Shown here piece by piece: positions 1-7,374 of a stretch of DNA of 10,000 bases (position 1 is its first letter; every line of letters begins with the position of its first letter). Source of the stretch: Actinidia chinensis (taxonomy: Eukaryota; Streptophyta; Magnoliopsida; Ericales; Actinidiaceae); the NCBI GenBank assembly GCA_009663005.1, contig VIGQ01000009.1:10001-20000 (forward strand), in the 5' to 3' direction. Under the pieces are notes generated by a model. The model was not told the origin of the DNA and did not search any database. It saw nothing but the letters and a program-made list of their open reading frames with translations. The position numbers were made by a program, and so were the translations under genes.

Positions 1-719
1 TGGATCCTTAAAAGCAAGCCAAAAGAAGTCTTCAAACGGCAGTTACATATTCATATCAGCAGGACCATTTCAGAGCAGGCATGATCGCTCCTGAGTTAAC
101 AAGCAGCAATAGTATAGTAATGCACAAATGCATGCAGGACAACCAATTGTTTATAAGATGATCTCCGAGGCTACTATCCAGCCTTATTTTCACGGTTAAA
201 CAAAATAAAATAGAGCAAGGCCGAATAAAACATACCGCGGTGGGAAAAGAGAGGGGAAAGATGGGAAGTAACGAGGTATCCCCCTCAATTTTTTTTAACA
301 AGTATACGATGGCATGTGATCACCAAACTTTTCTTTCAAATAATGTGTCTTGATATAAATAAGGGCATTTAAGTGACTTCAAAGTCTGCTAAAATGTTTC
401 TAATTTAATTTTTCGTGTGGTATAATTCAAATTTTGTGGGCTTGTAAGACTCTTACAGTCACTTACCTGTACAAAAATGAGCGGACTCATTGGTCCTGAT
501 ATTTAAGTATGTCAGCTGGATCATTGCCAATATTTAGGGATTTATTTTTTTCCTGTGTTTTTTTACTAATCAAGGGACTGATTGAGCAGTTAGATGAGAT
601 TTGCACAATAAAACTTGGTGTTATAGTACAAGACTAATTGGTCAGATATATGAAATCCCACTTTGAAAGATAAATCCTGCTTTTCAAAGCTGCAGAATTA
701 TAGCACCAAACTGTGGATG
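1..719. other. Unassigned AT-rich DNA
   Basis: I see no gene, RNA or repeat here that I can support. Frames on both strands are short and interrupted. There are T-rich runs near 290 and 545. None of the repeat blocks of the 3470-9850 array occurs in it. Confidence 0.5.
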
Positions 720-1400
720 AAAAAAGAACATTACAACCCAAAATGGAGGTGGTATGGGCTGAGGTGGTGTGGTGTTGGTTGGCTATTACAGTGAAGCAAG
801 ATACCCCAAATGCCTGTATTTTGACACCCTTTTCTGGAGTGGGAAGTAAGAAAATGATAGTGGTGGCTGTTAATGGGGTCAGGTTTCGTATGGTTTTTGG
901 TTTGTGGGAGTGCGTGGGTCATTGGAGTTTGGGGGAATTTGACAACTGTGGCCGGTGTAATAGGTGGGAATTTGCGGGGTAAGGATTGGTGGTGGCGATA
1001 TTGCAGTTGGGTGCTGGGGTGAGGGACATGATCGACAGGAAATTAAACGGAAGCGCGACAACAAAACCATAGGCCTGAAATGAAAATGTGATAATAGTAA
1101 AACATGGGGGACAGGTGCGGATGAGTTGGGTCGAAGTTGTATAGTTTATGGCTTTTTGTTCTGGCCAGCGTGGAATTGAGGATAATAAAGAGGAGAATAT
1201 AAAAATGCGGGCTGGAGTGGAGGAAACAGTATCCATGGAGGGAGGAGAGGAGCCGATGTGAGTAGGGTTGCAGTGAGAGGTGGCGGCGAAAATGGCGATT
1301 TAAAGGAATGGAAATCGAGGGAAAAATGGCTTCGTTGGTAAATTATTGCTTTGCTCCTGGAGTAGGCACAATTGACAATACTAATCACCAATTAACACCC
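720..1400 (-). other. C/T-rich on the minus strand; possible 5' end of a minus-strand gene
   Basis: The plus strand is rich in G and purines, so the minus strand reads as a C/T-rich leader. It includes a CGCCGCCACC-like stretch followed by an ATG at about 1236 that opens a 105-codon frame to 919. The conceptual protein is rich in Ser, Pro and Thr, has no domain I recognise, and contains a possible splice acceptor (TTTCATTTCAG) near 1076. Pyrimidine-rich leaders are common in plant genes, but strand-biased sequence also gives chance open frames. I cannot tell a decayed gene start from biased non-coding DNA and assign no function. Confidence 0.15.
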
Positions 1401-1956
1401 CCATCTTGTGGACAAAACAACAACACAGAGTTGCAGAGGTCCCATTATATGTACCAATCACAGTTAAAAGTGGTTACCAATCACATTCACGTAACAACAA
1501 CACGTGGCAATGTCCAGGGGCATCCAACATTCTTAATTGGTAGACTTTTATAACTTCACCAAAGCGCATCGGTCATCAAGATTCAAGTAGAATAGGAAAG
1601 GCCCACAATCTTTGCAATAGTTCTTTACTTAATGCCCCTTCCAACTTATTATAGGAATCCATATAATCTGGACATTGTAAGCACTATGTACACTTACAGT
1701 TGGTAAAAAACGCAAAAAACTTCCAGCCCAACTCTCTTAATATGGTCTTTGTTAAACCTTGTTACACTATCCTGTATTACTCATCGCACCTATAATAAAT
1801 AGTAGGAGGCACGGAATCTTAAGGGGGAAATAAACTGACAAAAAGGGTGCATGAGGGTATTATGTGTTACACCGTAGAAAACTCAAACTCAAATTTCTGT
1901 AACTTGCGGACCACTGTTCAGATGAATCGTACGGTATTTACTTGGTTGATTTTGTT
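1401..1956. other. Unassigned intergenic DNA
   Basis: No supported feature. If the candidate minus-strand exon at 1957-2106 is real, this stretch would be its 3' untranslated and downstream sequence. Confidence 0.4.
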
Positions 1957-2106
1957 TCAAAGCTCACTGTTAGAAGTGCTTCCTTCAGATATAAGCAAGG
2001 TTCCGTGATGAACGAAACCAATTCGATGCAGTGTGCACCCCAGTTTAAAGCCATTCATCTGTATTCTTATCAGAACCAACTCAGAAGTTGCATTGGCAAT
2101 GATTGC
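1957..2106 (-). CDS. Candidate terminal exon of a minus-strand gene, not recognised
   Basis: Read on the minus strand, an AG acceptor just above 2106 is followed by 49 uninterrupted codons, ending at a TGA whose complement is at 1957-1959. The translation has balanced composition (Leu, Ile, Gly, Ser, His, Phe) and includes NGFKLGCTLHRIGFVHHGTL, but I do not recognise a family. A second possible exon lies upstream at 2364-2279, between a TTGATTGCAG acceptor and a GTAAAT donor. An open run of 49 codons can occur by chance and no homology was checked. It may equally be non-coding DNA or a pseudogene remnant. Confidence 0.15.
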   Translation of the reverse strand, partial: AIIANATSELVLIRIQMNGFKLGCTLHRIGFVHHGTLLISEGSTSNSEL

Positions 2107-2505
2107 CTATCTGGTTGACTTGTTCAACCAATATTTGCTAAGAGGAACTCAAAAACCACTCTCTAGTTAGGAAACACACTTAACAACCAATGGAGTATAA
2201 TACAAGAACTTTTTATAGATGTCGTTTTAGCAGCTCAAAACATATAAAGAACGTGAATATATCGGTCTTCTAATTTACCAGAACATGCCAATATATAGGA
2301 ACGATAATGGTATGCAAGCCCCCAAAATGGAATTCTTATTCCAAAAAGACTAAGTATTGCAAAACTGCAATCAACAAAAGATGTTATTAATTCTCCGATG
2401 GTTCTTCCTATTGATTACACATGAGAGACTCAACAAAACTCAAACATTTCCAAAAGCAATGTAACACAACTCGGGAATCAGAGCCTAGTTTGATAAATGT
2501 GATAG
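2107..2505. other. Unassigned DNA; intron-like on the minus strand if the 1957-2106 exon is real
   Basis: AT-rich sequence with stops in every frame, apart from the doubtful 86-base exon-like stretch at 2279-2364 on the minus strand. No repeat or RNA element was recognised. Confidence 0.3.
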
Positions 2506-2509
2506 AATT

Positions 2510-2958
2510 GTAGGATTAGTAATGAGGTGGGATTAGGATGGGATTGATAATGAGGTGGGATTAGTAATGAGGGCATAGTCCGACCGGGAGTTTGGTTTGC
2601 ACGGGAATTTAAATTAGACAGTGGGATTAGTAAATATCACGGGTAAGTGGTCAAGAAATAGTGTCAAAAATTTATGAAATTTTTTCGTGTGTAAATTTCA
2701 TATTTACCCTTTAATTACACAAATAACAAATATCAAGGGTTATAAAAATGTCCTTTGAGGGTTCGAAGTAGGGGGGATTGTTAATCCCAACCCTCCCCAT
2801 TGGGATTAGCAACACCCCCATTTGGGGGGGATTCGTTAGGTTCCGGTCGGACTATTAAGTCCGGCCATCCCGGCCGAAACCAAACACGGCTTAGGGGCCC
2901 ACTGGATTGGTTAGGTCCAAATCCTCCCCTACCATCCCGGTATCAAACAAGGGCCAGA
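2510..2958. mobile_element. MITE-like non-autonomous DNA transposon remnant(s)
   Basis: The 13-base sequence ATAGTCCGACCGG at 2575-2587 has its perfect inverted copy at 2843-2855. Outside and inside these arms lie GTTTGGTTTG (2590-2599) and GAAACCAAAC (2876-2885), the kind of terminal motif common in plant miniature inverted-repeat elements. The left flank repeats GAGGTGGGATTAG twice (from 2524 and 2552). The interior carries GGGATT/AATCCC palindromes near 2770 and has no coding capacity. The right side ends in two related tails, AACCAAACACGGC and ATCAAACAAGGGCC (to about 2958), suggesting nested or duplicated copies. I could not fix target-site duplications, so superfamily and exact ends stay open; PIF/Harbinger-like is a guess. 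Confidence 0.5.
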
Positions 2959-2985
2959 ATGTAGGATTCTGGGCCCCAAAAAGTA
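2950..2985. repeat. Short inverted repeat (GGCCAGAAT / ATTCTGGGCC)
   Basis: GGCCAGAAT is followed after five bases by ATTCTGGGCC, its inverse with one extra G. It sits directly at the tail of the MITE-like segment and may be part of an element end or a footprint. Role unknown. Confidence 0.35.
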
Positions 2986-3144
2986 GAATAGAAAGGAAAT
3001 TAGTTCTTAATGTCCCTATTAATAAAGTTAGCCCAAAGATGATTCCCAAACAAACTCTCTCTAATGTTTTGTCACCAAGGCCAGTTGTCCCAGGTCACCA
3101 ACCATCCCCCCGTAATAAACCCCCTAAATTAGGTCATATTTAAG

Positions 3145-3470
3145 TTCGCCGGGCCACATGCCCAAACAATAAATAAATTTTATTACTACTCTTCACCGGG
3201 CTAGGGATGAAGCTCTAGACGGAAGGATTCTACATATAACTGAACAAGATGACGATACGATAAATCGATCTAAGTCAAAATTATTGTTCTGATGCTTACA
3301 ATTGACCTTTGTTCTCGGGGCGTGGACGAAAAATTGATAACAAGGGAAACAAAATTCAATGAATTTGGAATGAAATAGTTGTCAACTCTACGCCTCAAAC
3401 TTTTGTGACTAGAACACACCATGACAAGAAAAATCATGTTTGATCTTTAAAAAATAAAATGTTGTGTATG
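3145..3470. other. Unassigned DNA between transposon remnants and the RNA array
   Basis: No open frame of note and no similarity that I can see to the repeat blocks downstream. It may be part of the transposon-derived stretch or unique flank. Confidence 0.35.
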
Positions 3471-3492
3471 CGGTATGCGTGTGTTGTTTGTG

Positions 3493-3516
3493 TAGGGGTT
3501 AGGATTTCTGACCCTA
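3493..3516 (+). other. Small hairpin block, copy 1 (TAGGGGT / ACCCTA)
   Basis: AGGGGTT and ACCCTA can pair across a loop containing GATTTCTG. Related hairpins lie at 5642-5662 and 8517-8541, each after a GT-rich run and each upstream of a hairpin+C/D block. This is the first recognisable piece of the array and suggests that the array once extended further left, before the transposon-like material. Confidence 0.45.
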
Positions 3517-3589
3517 TGGGCTATGGCCTACGTGGAAAAAATTAAAATTTTGCGACTAAGAGTCTATAGGACGGTTAAATTCCCTTTAA

Positions 3590-3710
3590 AATGGGAGGAT
3601 AAGGTTAGGAATGCCATGGGACATAAATACAAGTGGATTGAAATTGATGCCTAATCCCATTAATTGAAATGAAAATACATTATCAAAACAGGGCCCCATA
3701 AGAAAGCAGA
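3590..3710. mobile_element. Second MITE-like tail
   Basis: GATGCCTAATCCCATTAATT followed by ATTATCAAAACAGGGCCCC (3685-3705) resembles the right tail ending near 2958 (ATCAAACAAGGGCC). GGGAGGATAAGG near 3592 could be the partner arm. It separates the first small hairpin from the first C/D block and is probably an insertion into the array. Confidence 0.3.
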
Positions 3711-3757
3711 AGCAAATAATAAAGAAAACTGAAAAGCCCCCCCCCCAAGCAAAAAAC

Positions 3758-3841
3758 AGTTATTCGGTGCTTGTTGCTTGCTGTTGTAATACCCAATTCT
3801 CTCTAGAAAGTGGGGGAAATTATTCAGTGGTATGAATAACT
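3758..3841 (+). other. Conserved stem-loop upstream of C/D copy 1
   Basis: AGTTATTC (3758-3765) pairs with GAATAACT (3834-3841). Inside, GTAAT faces ATTAT. The array's inner CCCAC/GTGGG stem is weakened here to CCCA on the left side. The structure ends 17 bases before box C of the next element, a spacing kept at 16-19 in all six copies. It could be an RNase III-type processing stem in a polycistronic precursor, or the 5' part of a longer RNA that includes the C/D element. A 10-base C run precedes it at 3738-3747. Confidence 0.5.
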
Positions 3842-3851
3842 ACTACTATTA

Positions 3852-3994
3852 AGGACTGTGATGATATTTTCTTTTGAGATCATGTCTCAGAGGCTGAGAA
3901 TGTGAGCCAAAATACTTGGAATGGCAATTGTGTGTTGCAAGCCATTGTGGGAACATCCCTTCTCTTCTCTAATCAAAATACAGATCTGAGCCTC
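3852..3994 (+). ncRNA. Candidate box C/D snoRNA, copy 1
   Basis: Box C GTGATGA is at 3858-3864 and box D CTGA at 3986-3989, directly followed by GCCTC. The 5' side of the terminal stem reads AGGAC rather than the array's GAGGC, so this copy's stem is imperfect. A CTCAG/CTGAG mini-hairpin (3886-3898) contains a possible D' box at 3894-3897, and ATGGCAA pairs with TTGC..GCCAT (3921-3945). At about 143 nt it is long for a simple methylation guide. Bases before box D (CTAATCAAAATACAGAT) and before D' (TCATGTCTCAGAGG) would be the guides. I found no rRNA or snRNA match from memory, so target and function are unassigned. Confidence 0.55.
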
Positions 3995-4159
3995 ACCTAG
4001 TATACACATACAGGGATTGGTATTAGTGTGTGAGCTTCTGTGTGCAAAGAGATTAAATTAAATTTGGATCTTCAACTTTTCTCCTTTTACTCTACCAAAT
4101 CCTTAATCAAATGCAGCCTTGAAGAATTTTCTGGTTTGAACACAAAATGAAGCTCCGAG
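3995..4159 (+). repeat. Array spacer leading into type I H/ACA-like element
   Basis: A T/C-rich stretch ending in GAACACAAAATGAAGCTCC (4138-4156) matches the conserved lead-in of other type I copies (GAACTCAGAATGAGGCTCC). Bases about 4056-4110 (GGATCTTCAAC, ACCAAATCCTTAATC) resemble 5700-5755, so pieces of spacer are shared between modules. No gene seen. Confidence 0.4.
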
Positions 4160-4273
4160 CAGAGGGAAGGGAAATTCTAGGGTGGTTGCCCCTCTCTGTT
4201 GTAAAGTGATCTTGATTTCTAGTCAGATTATCACAGCCCAATTGATTTCTGTTTCATTAACTAATCAACAGCC
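4160..4273 (+). ncRNA. Candidate H/ACA-like RNA, type I, copy 1
   Basis: CAGAGGG (4160-4166) pairs with CCCTCTCTG before 4199, forming a 5' hairpin. A degenerate H-box region follows (AAAGTGA near 4203). A second domain can close through TTGATT and AATCAA. ACA at 4268-4270 is followed by GCC, the position expected of an ACA box three bases from the RNA end. These are H/ACA traits: two stems, a hinge, and a terminal ACA. A rival fold makes separate small stems in the 3' half (GTGAT/ATCAC, TTGATT/AATCAA). The pseudouridylation target is unknown, and the family assignment is moderate at best. Confidence 0.4.
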
Positions 4274-4483
4274 TTGTGTGTATAGATATATATCTATACT
4301 ACATATTATTGCAAGCATAAATTTTTACTGGAGAGCTTCAGGGCATTTAGTTGCTATCGATTTATGTGCATGTGTGGGAGGTGAAGGATAAATTGGGTTA
4401 GAGAGAATTTTTTTTATGTCCCCAAATAGAATCACCCAGACTTGAGCAAACAATGGGGATGAGGAATTCACAATGAGGCAAAT
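4274..4483 (+). repeat. Array spacer between type I and type II elements
   Basis: It contains palindromic TATAGATATATATCTATA, then GCATTTAGTTGCT and AAATAGAATCACCC (4424-4437). The last recurs at 9689-9702, ahead of another type II element. No coding or RNA feature beyond these repeats. Confidence 0.4.
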
Positions 4484-4593
4484 CAGAGAGAGGGGAGAAG
4501 AGAGGAGGGAATGTTTAAGGTTGCGTTTTGCCCTCTCTGAAAGATGATAAATTAGATCATCAAAGCCAATTCATTGATCAAAATTCAACAGCC
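4484..4593 (+). ncRNA. Candidate H/ACA-like RNA, type II, copy 1
   Basis: A purine-rich 5' arm starting CAGAGAG pairs with CCCTCTCTG (to about 4540). The hinge AGATGA at 4542-4547 fits the H-box pattern ANANNA. ACA is at 4588-4590, followed by GCC. In the 3' half GATGAT can pair with ATCATC, which would occupy the H box, so two folds compete. Type II differs from type I by the GATTAGATC..ATCATCAAAGCC region. It lies about 110 bases before a second type II copy, a local duplication. Confidence 0.4.
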
Positions 4594-4703
4594 CTTTGTG
4601 TAAAGTTCATGTGTATATATATTTGGATGGATGGAATTACAACACAGAAGAGCGAGAAAACAATCTATAAGGAAATCTGAACTCAGAATGAGGCTTTGAT
4701 CAA

Positions 4704-4810
4704 AGAGAAGGGAGAGTTTCAAGGGTGGTTCCCCCTCTCTGTAAGATGATATTGATTAGATCCCTAATCACATTATCAAAAGCCAATGATTTCAAACAAA
4801 ATCAACAACC
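4704..4810 (+). ncRNA. Candidate H/ACA-like RNA, type II, copy 2
   Basis: AGAGAAGGG pairs with CCCCCTCTCT in eight of nine positions. The H-box-like AGATGA is at 4744-4749. The 3' half has GATTAG/CTAATC and TGATTT/AAATCA stems, and ACA is at 4805-4807 followed by ACC. The length of about 107 nt is short but acceptable for H/ACA RNAs. The lead-in ACTCAGAATGAGGC (4681-4694) is shared with type I copies. No target assigned; a three-stem RNA of another class is possible. Confidence 0.45.
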
Positions 4811-4873
4811 TTTTGTGTATGTGTTTGTATTTTTATATATAGTTATATTCGGTTTGTGTGTGGTATGGGACAT

Positions 4874-4945
4874 CTCCAATCCTTGCTCTTTTACTAATAA
4901 ATTTTAGTCTCCCATTTAAGTACAAATTTGATGAGAGGATTGGAG
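4874..4945 (+). other. Spacer stem-loop, copy 1
   Basis: CTCCAATCC (4874-4882) and GGATTGGAG (4937-4945) are a perfect 9-base inverted repeat. The same position in the copy at 6881-6959 is changed on both arms and still pairs. The surrounding spacer, from TATGGGAC to GCAGCTGAAGC (about 4864-5012), is repeated near 6875-7017. A conserved TTTGATGAGAGG lies in the 3' arm. It may be an independent RNA or a precursor processing stem. Confidence 0.45.
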
Positions 4946-5042
4946 TTTTGGTTTTTACCCCTTCTTTGCTGAAGGATTGCAGATGCATGCCCTTTAGCAG
5001 CTGAAGCCTGAAACAAAGAACAAAGCAAAAAAAAAGAAAAAC

Positions 5043-5113
5043 AGTTATTCATGCTTACTTGGTAAATACCCACTCCCTCGACGTGGGGGAAATTATTCGG
5101 TGGTATGAATAAC
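5043..5113 (+). other. Conserved stem-loop upstream of C/D copy 2
   Basis: GTTATTCAT (5044-5052) pairs perfectly with ATGAATAAC (5105-5113). The inner stem is CCCAC/GTGGG around TCCCTCGAC. This is the cleanest copy of the hairpin. It stops 17 bases before the C box position of the next element. Confidence 0.55.
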
Positions 5114-5124
5114 GACTACTATTA

Positions 5125-5258
5125 GAGGTGTGATATATTTCTCTTGAGTTCATGGCTCGGGCATCTGAGATGTGGAGTCTTTGGCATGGCACCGTTGTTG
5201 CAGCGCATTTTGGGCACCCCCCGTTCTCCCCTCTGATCAAAACACAGATCTGAGCCTC
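5125..5258 (+). ncRNA. Candidate box C/D snoRNA, copy 2 (box C damaged)
   Basis: The terminal stem GAGGT (5125-5129) pairs with GCCTC (5254-5258) through a T-G wobble. Box D CTGA is intact at 5250-5253. Box C reads GTGATAT (5130-5136) instead of GTGATGA, and the CTCAG/CTGAG mini-hairpin has changed to CTCGG..CTGAG. The internal hairpin survives (ATGGCACC..TTGCAGCGCAT). With a damaged box C it may no longer bind the core snoRNP proteins, or the two missing bases may be a read error. Confidence 0.4.
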
Positions 5259-5289
5259 GCCCTATCACACAATCAACAGCCTCCTCTGT

Positions 5290-5600
5290 GTGTGGTGTGG
5301 TTTCTTCTTCGTCGTCACTGTTTCAGTGTTGCTTCTTGCTGTGGTAAAACGCTTTAGGCAAGTTCACTAATCCTACGTGGTTTCATGACATTGACCCAAA
5401 CAAACCTGATTTTGTTTCACTTCATCCAAAACAAAACACAAATAAAAATAAATTGTGCAAAACAGATTTTCGAGCGCATTAGTCAAGCATTGAGAATCCA
5501 ACCCGTTCTTGGTGGGGCGACCTTTATGATCTCTGAAAGAGGTAGCCTTTTTGCAACCTAGCGAGTCAGATTTCCCTAATTGATGTCTAGTGATTTCATT
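5290..5600 (+). other. Unassigned conserved block, copy 1
   Basis: This block matches 8205-8482 in order: TTGCTTCTTGCTG, AAAACGCTTTAGGCAAGTTC, CTAATCCTACGTGGTTTCAT, then GAGAATCCAA, a small hairpin, and CAGATTTCCCTAAT. The hairpin ATCTCT-GAA-AGAGGT (near 5529-5543) has wobble changes relative to CCTCT/AGAGG in the other copy and still pairs. A third structured RNA is possible, but I see no convincing box pair. No coding frame is shared between the copies. Confidence 0.4.
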
Positions 5601-5641
5601 TTCCATAAAATCATAGCTCTTCTGTGTGTGTGTTTTGGGTC

Positions 5642-5662
5642 AGGGGTTAATTTCTGAACCCT
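5642..5662 (+). other. Small hairpin block, copy 2
   Basis: AGGGGTT pairs with AACCCT across AATTTCTG. A TG run precedes it (about 5624-5635). The 3' arm extends to AACCCTAA (5657-5664), which matches the telo-box of many plant ribosomal-protein and snoRNA gene promoters. The other two copies lack the full telo-box, so a promoter role is speculative. Confidence 0.35.
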
Positions 5663-5805
5663 AAGCTGATTTTGGATCCCACGGTCCCGAACGGTTTGGT
5701 TCTCTAACTTTTTTGCATTTCTATTTTTCTCCTCACCAAATCCTTGATCCAAATACAAGCCTAAGAGATTAGAAGCAATAACAAGAACATGAAAGCAAGC
5801 AAAAT

Positions 5806-5876
5806 AGTTATTCCATCTTACGGGTAATATACCCACCTCTCTAAATTGGGGGAAATTATTCAGTGGGATGAATAAC
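5806..5876 (+). other. Conserved stem-loop upstream of C/D copy 3
   Basis: AGTTATTC plus ATC (with one bulged C) pairs with GATGAATAAC. Here the pair CATC/GATG replaces CATGC/GTATG of other copies, so both arms have changed and pairing is kept. The structure ends 19 bases before box C. Confidence 0.5.
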
Positions 5877-5888
5877 AAATCGTAAGTA

Positions 5889-6028
5889 GAGGCTGTGATG
5901 ATGTTTTTTATTTAATTTGATGTCTCAGAAGGCTGAGAATGTGACCCATTACTTTGGCATGCAACTGTTGTTGTCAAGCCATGTGGGTACACCCCTTCTC
6001 TTCTCTGATCAAACACAATCTGAGTCTC
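5889..6028 (+). ncRNA. Candidate box C/D snoRNA, copy 3
   Basis: Box C GTGATGA (5895-5901) and box D CTGA (6020-6023) are both intact. The terminal stem is GAGGC (5889-5893) with GTCTC (6024-6028), where a G-T wobble replaces the G-C pair. A D'-like CTGA lies at 5933-5936 in the CTCAG/CTGAG mini-hairpin. The internal hairpin GGCATGCAAC..TTGTCAAGCC is looser than in other copies. Length is 140 nt. Bases upstream of box D (CTGATCAAACACAAT) would be the guide; target unknown. It is one of the two best candidates for a functional copy. Confidence 0.6.
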
Positions 6029-6349
6029 AACCTTCACCTTGTAGATATATGTATCTGTGATTCTATTTTTTTCTCCTGTGTGCATTTAGAAGCTCCAGGT
6101 TGTATAGCCGTGATTGAAATTGGTTGCATTTTTTTTAATAGCTATTCCGAGGACCAAACCACCATCCACGTTGCGGGGGTTTGATTAACGTTGAGGCAAA
6201 GTCTCCGTATAGACTGATCCAACTCGTGAATTTATAGCACATGGAAGTTTTGAACTAAGTTTTGAGAGGGAGCGACCTCCGATGAAATTTGGTTTGCATT
6301 TAGAAGCTCCTTAAGGAATTTTCTGTATGAATTCAGAATGAGGCTCCAC
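6029..6349 (+). repeat. Array spacer with duplicated GCATTTAGAAGCTCC
   Basis: GCATTTAGAAGCTCC occurs at 6082-6096 and 6296-6310. Related forms occur at 7318-7331, 8831-8846 and 8875-8890, always between a C/D element and a type I element. The DNA between 6180 and 6280 is not shared with other modules and may be an insertion. No gene seen. Confidence 0.45.
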
Positions 6350-6461
6350 CGAGGGAAGAAAGCTTCTATGGGTGATTGCCTCTCTGTTAAGTTGATTCTT
6401 GATTTTCTAGTCGATTATCAGAGTCACTGATTTCCAGTTTTCATTACTTTAGTCAACAGCC
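6350..6461 (+). ncRNA. Candidate H/ACA-like RNA, type I, copy 2
   Basis: The 5' hairpin pairs GAGG with CCTCTC and its apex contains the conserved GGGTG.TTGCC. The hinge is TTAAGTTGA, so the H box is degenerate. ACA at 6456-6458 is followed by GCC. TGAT/ATCA in the 3' half is kept. The lead-in at 6331-6347 (ATTCAGAATGAGGCTCC) matches other copies. Confidence 0.4.
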
Positions 6462-6724
6462 ATTGTGTTTGTTATTTTTTTTTTGTCATGTATTTACAAG
6501 TCCTCTGTGGAACTGAGAAAAAAAGGTGTGTGAATAAAATTACCAAACTACTAGTTTGGCCAGTTTGCTTGGTTATTTTTTGGATTCTTTAGCTACTTCG
6601 ATTTTTAATTTTTTGTTTTAATCATCATTCTATGCTTTCTCAGATACTATTGATGAATGGAGTCTGAATGTATAAAATTTTCATTTAGTTTGGAAAAAGT
6701 AGCTAAGACTCGAGATGAGCTTTT
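6462..6724 (+). other. Insertion-like spacer with short palindrome
   Basis: This stretch lies between type I and type II elements and shows little similarity to the matching interval in other modules. It includes an 11-base T run near 6475-6484 and the near-palindrome CCAAACTACTAGTTTGG at 6543-6559. No coding frame. Confidence 0.35.
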
Positions 6725-6843
6725 CAATGAGATGGGAAGTTTCTAGGGTTGGTTGCCCGTCCTCTGTAAGATGATCTTGATTAGATCCCTAATCAGATCT
6801 GAATCATCAAAGGCTTATGATTTTCCGAACAAAATCACGTACC
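6725..6843 (+). ncRNA. Candidate H/ACA-like RNA, type II, copy 3 (ACA box lost)
   Basis: AGATGA (6769-6774) is present after a weakened 5' stem (GAGATGGG with CCCGTCCTC). The 3' half has GATTAG/CTAATC and a GATTTT/AAAATC stem. The expected AATCAACAGCC reads AATCACGTACC, so the ACA box is gone. This copy is either decayed or carries read errors. Confidence 0.3.
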
Positions 6844-6880
6844 CTTTGTAGGTGGATGGGTGGGTGGTGTGAGCTATGGG

Positions 6881-6959
6881 ACCAGCTCTAATCTTGCTCT
6901 CTATTTCAAATTCGAGTCTCCATGTGGATACAAATTTTGATGAGAGGATTGGAGCTGGT
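6881..6959 (+). other. Spacer stem-loop, copy 2
   Basis: ACCAGCTCTAATC (6881-6893) pairs with GATTGGAGCTGGT (6947-6959) in 13 positions, including one T-G wobble. Relative to copy 1 (4874-4945) both arms differ, yet the stem is longer, which supports selection on pairing. TTTTGATGAGAGG is conserved in the 3' arm. Confidence 0.5.
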
Positions 6960-7020
6960 ATTTAACGCATTCGTTGATGAAGGTTGGAGTTACGGCCTTG
7001 AGGCAGCTGAAGCTGAAACA

Positions 7021-7046
7021 AATAAATAAATAAATAAATAAATAAA
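7021..7046. repeat. AATA microsatellite
   Basis: About six tandem AATA units just before the next hairpin. The matching position in other modules is A-rich (for example 5021-5040), so this is an expanded A-rich spacer. Confidence 0.85.
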
Positions 7047-7052
7047 ACAATT

Positions 7053-7125
7053 CAATAATTATGCTTACATGCAATATATCCATCTCTTAGAAGTGGGGGA
7101 AATATATAAACGTGGCATGAATACC
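7053..7125 (+). other. Conserved stem-loop upstream of C/D copy 4
   Basis: ATGC (7060-7063) pairs with GCAT in the 3' arm, where other copies have GC opposite GT. An inner ATATAT/ATATAT stem replaces GTAAT/ATTAT. The outermost part is weak (one bulge). It ends 17 bases before box C. Confidence 0.45.
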
Positions 7126-7135
7126 TATATTATTA

Positions 7136-7280
7136 GAGGCTATGATGAGATTTTTTTTCTTTAGAGTTCATATCTTAGAAGCGAGAGATGTGAGCTCATT
7201 ACTTGGCGTGGGGCAATGGTTGTTGGCAGCCGTGGTGAGTCATACCCTTCTCTTCTCTATCAACATACCATCTGAGCCTC
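7136..7280 (+). ncRNA. Candidate box C/D snoRNA, copy 4 (best terminal motifs)
   Basis: GAGGC (7136-7140) pairs perfectly with GCCTC (7276-7280). Box C ATGATGA is at 7142-7148 and box D CTGA at 7272-7275, giving the full kink-turn arrangement at 145 nt. The D'-like CTGA seen in other copies has become GCGAG, so if it guides modification it would use only the sequence before box D (TATCAACATACCAT). The internal hairpin GGGGCAA..TTGGCAGCC is kept. No target recognised. It lies between a spacer hairpin and a type I element. Confidence 0.6.
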
Positions 7281-7374
7281 ACCTTGTAGATATATATCTA
7301 TTTTAATCTTTGGGTTCTCATTTAAAGCTCCAAAGTCAAAGCATTTTATAACTGAACTCAATAATGCTCCAGCA

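Noticed and set aside
919..1391. Two overlapping minus-strand frames of 105 and 81 codons
   Set aside because: Low-complexity Ser/Pro/Thr-rich products from C/T-biased sequence, overlapping in different frames, with no recognisable domain. Kept only as a weak regional note.
3758..3841. Stem-loop as a microRNA precursor
   Set aside because: The stem has several internal loops and no 20-22 nt well-paired duplex. Plant precursors need a long, nearly unbroken duplex; no arm resembles a miRNA I know.
3986..3989. Assignment of a specific rRNA or U2/U6 target to the C/D guides
   Set aside because: Only short partial matches to remembered snRNA sequence, below the 10 or more contiguous pairs expected, so no target or gene symbol is given.
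5576..5878. Minus-strand frame of 100 codons
   Set aside because: Antisense to the small hairpin block and the stem-loop before C/D copy 3; not conserved in the parallel copies.
6966..7011. TTGATGA ... CTGA as a short C/D snoRNA in the spacer
   Set aside because: Only about 40 bases between the boxes and no terminal stem, and the TGATGA is not kept at the same place in the copy near 4975.
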